Shown here: positions 54,000 through 64,000 of the stretch, in pieces
How the letters are laid out: each line of letters starts with the position of its first letter
How positions within the stretch are numbered: the first letter of the stretch is position 1
From: Nymphaea colorata
Taxonomy: Eukaryota; Streptophyta; Magnoliopsida; Nymphaeales; Nymphaeaceae
NCBI RefSeq assembly: GCF_008831285.2
Contig: NC_045142.1
Location: 5,959,501-6,023,500 of the forward strand
Reading direction: 5' to 3'
Length of the DNA stretch: 64,000 bases
Notes under the pieces: model-generated
The model's database searches: none
Seen by the model: the letters and a program-made list of their open reading frames with translations, nothing else
Told to the model about the DNA's origin: nothing
Position numbers and translations under genes: made by a program

Positions 54000-56909
54000 G
54001 CTCAAGCTTTAATTGAATAATGCCACTGGTCATCTGTGAACTACCTAATGTTGCATGAATACGGACATAAACTTGCATATGGGAATAAGATAGGAAGCAC
54101 GAACATGCTTTTTTTTGTTGTTTTCTTAAAGCTTGCGACAAATGCACCTAGTTTTTTATTTGTAATTTGTGCAATTTTTTTAATCTGGGAAGATAATTAG
54201 ATATCTTAATATGCAGAGCAATGTATTAGATACTTATAAGACTGTCGTCCGTAAGTTTTGTTTTAAACTGCGCAGTGGGTTTTAAACTTACCAACTTATA
54301 AAATTCTATTGCCTCCTTCCAACCCTGTTGTCAACGCTAGTGTAGCCGTTTTTCAAAGCATTCACATGTTCGCTTCTGCAGTATATATCTCTTGTGGTAC
54401 TTTTTTCATTTAATAATTACTAGTCGATCCAGGTCAGGGAGGTCCAACGAACCAAACAGGTTTTATTGGAAATTCTTGTGCTACTTTTAAGTTTGACCTC
54501 GTAAATATGAATGTACAATGAGCCAGCAGCGCGCGTGCTTGGCCCTAATATATTATCATATATTGCTCGGCTCGAATTCAACCTTGACTTGTTTGCAGGT
54601 TTGAGCGTGACTTGTTTAAGCTCATGTCACTAATTCATACATTTCTTTTCCTTTAAATGAAAATGAAAATTAGAAAAAATGTGTTAAAATTTATTTTAAA
54701 AAATTACCAACATACCCCTAAAGATCAACAAACAGGGAAGACATGAGCTGAGTTAAGTTTAAAAGAGTTGAGCTCATGTAACTTGAACTGGACTCATTTA
54801 TAACTTGATTTTTAACTCGAGCTTGAGGTGGACTAGTTTATTTAAAAAGTCAAACTTACATGGGCAAGTTCGAGTCAAGCCCGAGTTGGCTCGGCTCGTT
54901 GTACATCCTACTCACAAAAGCTTCACATCCTTCCTCCTTCCTGTAATACGACACAGTAAAGTGTCGATCAAGTAAGTCGAAGAGAACTTCTTTTCTGCTA
55001 AAGCCTAGCCAGAGGGGTGTAAGATTCCCATATCTGATCTGCCAAATTTTGGTCTTCCCTCTTAATATACCTGCCATCTATGGTGATGTGCAGCACTTTG
55101 GAAGTTCACTTTTTGACCAACACAACGTGTTGATGTATTTAATATGTTACGAAATGTGACTGAAAAAATAAAGCATGAATTTGCAGTGGATAAATTTAAC
55201 ATTATGAGTATCTCACTTTGTTGGGCCATAAAATCCGATCTAGATCAAAATACAAATTACATTTTTTTTCCACTCTTGCACTTTTGGATCTTTTAAATCA
55301 CCTTACTAGAGTTGTATAATAGAGTTGTATAAGTAAAAACTTTAAAGGTCGTTAATTAATTGTTACTGTCTCATGTCTCATGAATCTACCACATGTATCT
55401 ACCAAAAAAGTGGAACAGATTCATGGAATGCTTGTTATAGTGTTCTAGGAATCTTTCCCATTTTGGTTGGGACTGTAACTAATTATTACTGTTGCCTAAT
55501 TATTACTGTTGCCAAACAGCCACAACCACAAGGACATGCAACATGTTAAATTCTGGACTGCATATGCCATAAAATTATAGGAAGTTATTTTAAAGGAGAA
55601 AGACTGCTTTTTTCTCGTGATGTTTAATTTACTCACTCTTCGGAAGTAAAATTAGCAGAAAAATACTTGGCCATTTTCTAAAAGCAAGCAAGCTAAACGC
55701 TGAGGTCCCCAAAAGATAATACCGTGGAAGACTTTACCATATAAAGTAAAAGAAAAGCAGTTTCAAGATGCTCCCATAATCATGAGACCAAATTAAGCAT
55801 TTCCTTTCCAAATTTTCTATCAATATAGTCACCCGAGGCAACCTCATGCCTTTTTTTTTTTAAAGGATTTATGCTTACTTATCCCACTTCTATAGTAAAC
55901 CCATCTTCTCTTTGATGCAGGGGCACCAGCATATTACCAGTGTCAGATTCCCGGGTTTGATGCTCATGCCACTGAAAAAAACTTCCTGACTACCAGCCAC
56001 TAGCCCGAGTTGATATACCGATCTCCTTCCAGGCCTGGACATGCTACCAGCGACTTGACCAAAATAAAGTTACGGACTGGATTTTTGCACTGTGGTAAAA
56101 ACTAACTTCAGAAGATTTTATCAGCAAATGCATTTGGGACATTGAAATGCAAATGACAACGTCTAAAAGTATCATGTTAGCGCAGGTTAAACGTGAAGCA
56201 GTTTATAGTAACGATGGATGAAAGGCCAAAGACGTTAAATGGTGAACATAAGAAAAGTGGAAGCCGTCTACGAAGCCCTTCCCATGGCCCCCATCCCAAA
56301 GCAACCACCAGCTGCCTTCTCTTTCGGTATCAAGGTTTCCCAAAGTGCTGTCTTGGAGCATGCAAAGTTTGCTACAGAATCATTTTATCATGTCCTTTGT
56401 AAAAAGCCAATGTCCTTAGCATGACAGGTTGGGGATTCGAAGCATCCAAAGTTCACAATATGATGACACAGTTCAGCCCATCACGTGTCCTGCTCCTCCT
56501 TTCCCTCCTTTCCGCATTCTTTATTTTATTTTCTTTTATGGATGCATATGTGAGAGAGAGAGAGAGAGAGAGAGAGGACAGCAACTAGTAAGAGGCCAAG
56601 CAATGACAGAAAAACAGTAAAGAATAAGCTCGCACCCTAAATAGGGAGTAAAGGTGGTAGCACTGATATTATGATGTACAATGATTCTAAGTCCTTGTCA
56701 GCGACCTATCTTAATCATACTAGCACATACTAACCAAAATTGACATTTTCATATTCATACTAACTTCAACGATACACACGCACAGATGGGGGCATCTTAG
56801 GCTTGCTACCTAATCGCCAGGGAAGAGGGTAGCAACTGTCGCATGGAGAGGCAAAAACTCCTCCTACCGTCGTTGGTGTTGCTGATCCACGACTTCGGAT
56901 TTACATCAC
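54000..56909. other. Intergenic, Rab-GAP 3' flank
   Basis: No gene recognised. It includes a TCGAG-type degenerate patch (54750-54900), one unit of the 21.2-kb tandem family (about 55370-55440), and an (AG)n tract (about 56549-56576). The last few hundred bases before 56910 are probably the 3' UTR of the Rab-GAP gene. Confidence 0.45.
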
Positions 56910-59900
56910 TTAGTGACCAATAACATCTTTGTGCATGGGTGACTTTGGTGCATCTTCCATGTTGGGCTTGTTCTCACTGGCATCGCCCATATTGCTTACT
57001 TTGCCCTGCACAGCACCAAATGCATCATATTTTTTATAACATGGGAAAAAGATTTGACAGGATTCACTATTCACAAAGGAGCAAAACAAAAATTAACTAG
57101 ATGATGATGATAAAAACCATCTTGTACAAGAATGAGGAGATGTAGAAGGGTCCTATTGGCTCGGTTAGGAACCCAGTTAAGGAAGGCTTGGTCCTGTTTC
57201 TGGATAGGCCTTTTCAGCAGAAGTGTGTGCCACTCCACCCCAACAGTCAACGGAATTGATTTTAGTGGTTTATGCTATTACAAGCCTCTGTTTACTCTGT
57301 TTACTTGTACATACATTTCTTGGCAATAAAGGGGACCTGTAGGAGTTGAAGATTAAAGTTCAACTCCTGACTGTCGACAACTGTAAAATTACATAATCAA
57401 TCTGGAGGATTGTCCATAAATTAACTTGTGAGGATTGTACTCAGAAGCTAAGACTTAATGACAATGAAGTTCAAATAACCATTCAGTTATCTCATTCATG
57501 CCAATATGAAAGTGAAGCTCCACTAACTATCTGTTGTTTTCATTAGCAGATAAATTATGATGCTTGGTTCTCAAATATTTGTAATCACTGTTTTTTTTTA
57601 CCCATCGAAGAAAAAATATTTAACACTACCTTATTCCTGTCACGCCAACCAAGTCCAAAAGGCCTAGACAGCAAACCAGTCTTCCTAGTGGGCAGCTCCG
57701 TTGAAGATTCCTGGCTAGTCCTGTCCATTAATGCACCTCTGCGCAACCATAACTCAAACATGAGAAATTTGCATATTCAACCTCCTAATAATTTATCTAA
57801 TCTCAAATATTTGAAAATATGTACTAGGGAGAAAAATTCAATCGAGAAAACTGAGTGTTGCATAACAAAACAGACCAACCTATCACAGAGTGAATGACTC
57901 CAATTCAACAAAGGAAAAACATGGCAGATGCATAGCCAGTAAACCGTAAAAGAATCAAATTGAGGTTCAAAATTTATTGCCATAAGAATTAGTTTTTCAA
58001 AAAAATGTATCAGAAAGCATGTAGATGACTAAAGTACCAACCAGAATTTGAATAACTAGACAAGTTTGTTATTTTAACTAGTAAATCTTTAAATATGCAT
58101 TTCATTGTATTCTAGAACCAACTATGCTCATCAGCGCAAATTGTGAGATGCTTCTATCATGCCATCTCAGGTCTAGTATTGCTTTCATACCAAAGTCATA
58201 TCACCCCCGAGTTCCAACTTTTCCAGAAAAGATGCATTTGTGAGGTAAAAGTAGTTCAAAACCATGGCACTTGAGAGATTCAACGCCACAAATTTCTAGA
58301 TGATTGATAATAAGGTTATTGTGATTAGCAACTTAACGAGCAAAGCCCACAAAGCACTCGCAAAGCTTGCCTGAACACGGGAACCTAGATTTCCGGAAGC
58401 TTCCATGTCACTTAGATCTAGGATTGAATCAAACCACAACAACTAAGGTCCTCAGCTATAAAGTAAAGAGAAAGTTTTACATGCCCTCATAGATCTTAGG
58501 CCACGTTCTCTACTAGTTAAGCTAAGCACTTCAGATGATATACATCAAATAAAAAGTACTTGTAATAGTAGTTGCTGGAGGGGCACCTAAGAAGAAACCT
58601 TAAAATATGAGAGCCATAAATTAAGAACTCAGTAAAACCAGTTATCGAAACAATTTGATAAGATAGCCTACAGGTTTTCACATGAATTCTGTAAAGTGGA
58701 ACTGACAGTTGTCATCCACCTCTCCATGATCAGATTTTGAATTGAAAATACCCAGTAATTCAACCAATTTGGGATCAGAGTAAAAACATATCTGTATCAG
58801 ACACCAAAGAAACCTCTTTGTTTCAATATGAGTCATCACTTGACTCTAAAATGAATTAGTTTTTTATTAGGCAAATTGAACCATTTATTGATTTGATCGG
58901 GCAACTCATACGTTAGAAGTCAAACTAATAGCTCACATGTACGTCATCTAAATAAGCACCGTTGAGGTGCAACATGCAAGTCATCTAATTTATTTGATTG
59001 TACAGTGCATAGTTCTCATATTTCTTAGTTCTCACGTTCTAAGCCTCGCATTTATTAGTTCTCAAGTTCTAAGGCCCACACAAACATGTATACAAAAGGG
59101 TATATACCTCGGAGATGAAATTGATGGTTGTGCTGCTTTAACTTGACCAGATTGATATTGTAACGTAGCTTCTAACATGCTTTCTGCCATGACTGCTCTT
59201 TTCTCCATTTGAGCAAGGGAAGCCATTGCTTCTTCATATTTTTCCTGCACTTCAAACATTCAAATTCAGAAACTTATTTCTTGGATAAGGGGAACAGCAA
59301 AACATAGTCAATGAGTGATGCCCCTGGCAATCTTTTGGAAAGATTCCCTTTTAACATTTTTTCCCCCTTTTGAGAACATGAAAATCTCAAGTTGCAGAAG
59401 CTGAAAAATAAAATGAACAAGAGAATCACTATGAAACAGTAGATTATATAACATTTTCCATGCAAAAACAATTAAAAAGAAATGTAAATGTCTTCATGCA
59501 AAAACAAGTAATAAGAAATGTAAATGTCTTCTAAAAATAGATAACAAAATTTGAAGGCATAGAATATATAATAAGATTTTTCAAGAAACCTCCAAAAGAC
59601 ATTGTGACATTATCATGATACTGTCATGACGTTATTGAAACATAATTTTATGGATCATTCTGAAAAAAATATGACTTTATTTATGCTGTTCGTTTGCTCT
59701 AAAATGTATATAAGACAAAGACCAACTTCTACAGATATTGGCGACTATGCAGAAACACAGCAATGGGTACTTTAAATACTAAATAAGAAAAGATCTAAAT
59801 TTGCCAGGTGATGCCATGCTTCTGGAGAGTATCTTAAAGATCAACTATTTCCCTTATATATTCTAATTAATATAAAAATGCACAAGGTAGTTTTCCATAT

Positions 59901-62900
59901 GCAACCTTCACTTGGTCCTTTTTTCCTTCCCTGCTCAAGCAAACACTTTCTGCATAAGATGCTTGACAACCATTTCCAAAAATTGGGAATATCATTTACA
60001 GCATGGAGGGTTCCCACTTCTCATCCTATGTACACACTAAGAGTGAGTTAACTGTTAAAACTTCTTTAGGACGAGAGACAGCAAAGACGCATACTAAGAA
60101 TAGCCCATGTAACAGGTAATCCACTAAGAAGGTGCTGCACCTGTGTGGGCAAGGGTGAAAAAAATACAGGTGCCATCCAGACTCACTGTGGACACAGCCA
60201 ATCGATGTGTCATACATTTTAATTAAATATGATATATATATACACACACACACACGGTTAGGTACTTTATGTATACAGGTTTTCCAATGTAACCTGTTTT
60301 CTTGTTTTTTTTTTTGGTTCATTTTATTCTGCATTTTTTAGTCAAGAGAAGACCTTGACGAAGACTGACCAGCGATTGGAGCTGGTCCAATGACTAGCCA
60401 GCCACTCTCCTCTCGTATATATAGAAACTTGCAGCACATGAGGACACCATGATGCCTAACTAATTCAAAATACAAAGAACTTTAAGGAAATAAATGGACC
60501 TGAAGCACATTAACAGCATATCGCTGAGCTGCTGCATCTTGCTCAGCAAATCGTCGGGCATCCTCAGTTACTTTTTGCTCCTGCTCCACTCGCATCAAAA
60601 CCTTCAAATGCCATCATATATGTCACACAGATCTTCCAGCACTCAAATATTAACAAGAAAACTATTATGCTGTTACATTTTTCAATCCTATCAGGGGTAA
60701 AGAAAAAGAAATAAAGAACTACAGACTGCAGAACTTTACTTGCCTTTACATTGCTCAATCCTGTAGGGGTAAACAGAAAAAAAAAAATGCACACTTTTGA
60801 AAGGAAGACTAGCATATGAAATTACCTGAAGCATGACACGCTCTTGTTCCTGTTTGTCTGTAAGAGCTTGCCTAAGTTGAGCTACCTCCTGTTCCAATTG
60901 CTCTACCTAGACAGACATATCAAATGCTGAAATGTTAGAAAATGAGTACTCTAGCCAAAGGGTGGGCTCATAGAATTCAGAGCCAATTATACTGTGCATC
61001 ATTAGAGGAGCTATGATTTTGCTTCATTTTACAAGCATGTTTTTTTTGTTTTCTTAACATCTTCCTTTTTACATGAGTCTCGGATATGATAAGAGAATTT
61101 TAGGTATGAACCTGATTGGAAAGGGCATATAACAAGAAGACAGACACCTAAGCTTAACAGCAGTAAAAGCAGACCCCAAATGAAACTTTAGAATAGTTGG
61201 AGCCTTAGAAGAGTTGAGGTTGCAGAACCTTGTCTTGCAGTTACTTCTAAATTTCAGTCTAAAAGTTGTCAATATCCTATTTTTGGAAAAGAAAATCAGA
61301 ATCAAGCGCAGGCTTCCTTCAAACACAAACTACTTAATATAGCAAAATGACAAGCCAATATGCAAAATAGCAACCCTGTCCTGACCACAAACTTCTCCAT
61401 TTTTATTAAACAAATATCTTGTTGAAAAGGGGAACAAAGTATTGCCGTTCAGTCAAGCATGAGGGAGAGAACAGCACTCAGGGTATTCAACTATTCATCA
61501 TGTTCACCAACGGCGAAAGACAATTAATCAATCATTCTTGGATAACTTTACAACATGTGAGCTACCAAAATATCTAGATGCAAAAGGTACATGCAGATTT
61601 GCACTCTAAGTACATCAGGAAATGCCACCACTGGCAGTGTATCTCTCATAACAATAGAATAAAGGACCTTGGTAGCAAAGGAAATATCTTTCCTCAATAA
61701 AGCTAAACCACCTTCAAAGAGTATCACGAGTTTTTGTTACAATGCCACAGTTCCTCATTTCCAAAAATTCCTAAAACGATGATATGTTGAGCACATCAAC
61801 ATTCACATTCACCAAGATCGTTCTTGGCAATTTTTCAGCAAGTTTTCCCTCCAAGGTTCTTTTCCATAACATGGTTTTCTAGCACAACAAAGAAATCTCA
61901 AAAAGTTCAAAGGTCAAGACAAAGATTAGCAGCAAAGCTACAAAACTATAGATTCTTTAGTTTTTTTTTTAAAAAAAAAGAGAGAAAGTGAACCGCCAGT
62001 AGAAAAATAACACACAAAAAATACAAAAGAGAAGTGATGCACTTAAAATATGTCAAAAATAGTCTTTCAAACTTGCAACAAAAAAAAACTACAATATCAG
62101 GATACATAATTATATACACTTTCATGATATTCTGAAATGGTCATGATAATATAGAAGTCACGAAAAATGAAAACATGCACTGAAAATATTTGAAAGGATG
62201 AATCTCCCAGGACAAATAAAAAAAATTGTGATAATCTCATAGTACATAGTTATATACTCTTTGGATGATATTATGAAAATATCATGATATATGCCAATAT
62301 TATTGGCCAACTCTAAAATGCAATTAAGATTGAGATATAAGAATATCGTAGATGTTAGCAACTTCTATACTGATTGGAATGCAAAATATTTCAATGCACC
62401 ATGGTTAATGCACAAACCTTTGCACTCAAAAGACGCCTGTTATCCTGTTTGACCATCTCCATGAGTGCTGTCTCCAACTCTTCGGCCCTGTCAAATTAAC
62501 AACAAAACTTCATAAAGACCACTTTTAAACATGACACTGTAAAGGTTGGCATATATGGGAGAATAAATATAGATTTTTCCTGGATATGAAATCATTTGGC
62601 ATTTGGTGGTAGAATTCATGTTTGTATGAATATAGACACCAAAGATTCATATACCTGTACAAATGTGCAAATCATTTTTCTTGATAGTATACATTTAATG
62701 AGGCATTAATTCCACACTGTGAAATAGCAGCAAACAAACAGCCCATGTCAAATGGAGTCCCTGTCCCTGTTTTTTTTTAATAACTCAAAAGTCATGTGGA
62801 ACTTGATCTCAAGGCAAAAAAAAAAAAAGCATGAGTGCTATTAAACATGAACAAAAGGTATGTTCACCAGTTCAGAATCAGACTTATGTAATCAAAGCAA

Positions 62901-63929
62901 CAATACTATAAGTATTGTGGTATATACCAACACATCATGCTCAGCCACCAACCAATCAATGTGCTTTCTTATCCAAACTTGTTATGGTGTATATACCACC
63001 ATTTCATGCTTAAGGCAGAAAATAAAAGTAATAAGGTGAGTTGACTGACATGACCCAAATTGACACCATTGTGGGATCAGATTGACAACTCTTGCTCCTT
63101 TGATTGTCATGCATTACCTTCACACTGTGTGTCTCAATGAAACAGATCTCAAGAAATAAAGCATCTTCAATCCCCAAACCAAGGCCAACTTGAGGGCTAT
63201 AAAGAGCTTCTCTGGGGCTCATCCCAAGCATGCGCTGTACACCCACTTTCTTCCCCTTGTGTTGTCGTTCCCTTTCATTCTCTCATTGGAGCTCAAAGGA
63301 ATGCAGTTTGCCTCAGTATCTTTTCCATTTTCTTCTTTAATTTCTAACAGGCTTCCATCATACAAGAGTAACTGTCATGGGGAGTATATGGTCATCTGTA
63401 CACCTAGCTAAAGCTTCTTTCCCCTCTTACACCATGAGAATTACATCACATTCACAGTCTCTTTTTCTGTGGATGATGCTCTACATTAGACAACAAAATG
63501 TTTAACCTAACACCTGCTAAATGGGCACAACATTTTTCAAAAAGAGTAGAAAAAAAATAATTTCAGAATAGAAGACACCAATTTCCATAAACCTAGGAAA
63601 ACAAACTGCCTTTCTCTTTCTTGAAATGTGTGAAGTGTACAATCAAGTGATCAACAATTCAATCATGAATCCATTAACGTAATCAAATATATTTGAACAA
63701 TGATTTGCACTGTTATACTCCTACCAGTAAGCAGGCTTAACAATGTGTAACTGAATACAACTTAATTTTGTTGCCACGGTTACAGGGCCCCAAAAAATAG
63801 ATCACCTCATGAGCAACCAAGAAAGAGAAAAACAAAAAAACAATTATATGATGCAGAAAATTTCAACCTTAAATCAGCACTTCTTTTCTCCTCCATTAAT
63901 CTGCATAGTTCAACCTTCATCCATACAAC
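56910..63929 (-). CDS. TBC-domain Rab-GAP, C-terminal part (partial gene)
   Basis: Seven exons of a gene that begins beyond the right edge: 63929-63868, 62487-62418, 60906-60826, 60601-60500, 59244-59108, 57738-57630 and 57005-56910. All phases agree and give 218 C-terminal residues ending KDVIGH. The sequence is a long coiled coil (KVELCRLMEEKRSADLRAEE, ALMEMVKQDNRR, LRQALTDKQEQERVMLQ, QEKYEEAMASLAQMEKRAVM), then ESMLEATLQYQSGQ, then a Ser-rich linker and a RPFGLGWRDRNK motif. This is the recognisable tail of plant Ypt/Rab-GAP proteins with a TBC (gyp1p-type) domain, which stimulate GTP hydrolysis by Rab GTPases in membrane traffic. The TBC domain with its catalytic Arg and Gln fingers would lie upstream, outside the window. 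No break is seen in the part present. Confidence 0.9.
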
Positions 63930-64000
63930 CTGCACAAAACTAAAGGTTCAGAAGACTGACTATAATTAATAATTAGCATGTAAAATTCACCAAATGGCAC

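Noticed and set aside
53863-54147. Minus-strand 94-codon frame overlapping 53600-53998
   Set aside because: No recognised domain and it overlaps another equally unsupported frame.

Overview
This is nuclear DNA from a flowering plant. The genes are split by GT-AG introns, the proteins belong to plant-specific families (group I WRKY factor, RLCK-VII kinase, plastid/mitochondrial PGP synthase, plant-type TBC Rab-GAP), and the intergenic DNA is AT-rich with many (AT)n/(AG)n microsatellites and decayed transposons. I cannot name the species.

I can support four protein-coding genes. (1) Minus strand, 4212-8184: a complete five-exon WRKY factor (about 475 aa) with the two WRKY domains and the conserved N-terminal blocks of WRKY44/TTG2. 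(2) Minus strand, 26747-35808: a seven-exon phosphatidylglycerophosphate synthase (PGP1-like, about 312 aa) with an intact CDP-alcohol phosphatidyltransferase signature and a 4.8-kb first intron carrying two opposed FAR1/MULE transposon relics. (3) Plus strand, 49498-52902: a five-exon receptor-like cytoplasmic kinase (398 aa) of the PBL5/6/7 type. (4) Minus strand, 56910-63929, continuing beyond the right edge: the last seven exons (218 aa) of a TBC-domain Rab-GAP, covering its C-terminal coiled coil. All exon joins below were made by hand by matching splice sites, reading frame and family sequence.

The rest is repeats. 1-2 kb: a direct repeat flanking a tRNA-derived SINE. 8.6-26.5 kb: a repeat-rich gap with small MITE-like and poly(A)-tailed retroposon pieces, a duplicated AT/AG microsatellite unit, a GC-rich island near 13.3 kb, a ~2-kb tandem duplication (15.44-19.07 kb) that contains antisense U6-snRNA-derived sequence and SINE-like heads, and a separate ~0.85-kb segment present at 20.0 and 24.0 kb. 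36-49 kb: degenerate GAATCC-type repeats, a foldback element with ~0.3-kb inverted arms set in (TA)n microsatellites, a TCGAGCT-rich tandem array, and a heavily decayed Ty1/copia element on the minus strand.

The four genes have no evident shared pathway and read as ordinary neighbours. I found no clearly undescribed system. The most unusual items are the U6-derived sequence in the duplicated repeat, the foldback element, and the convergent MULE relics inside PGP1 intron 1.
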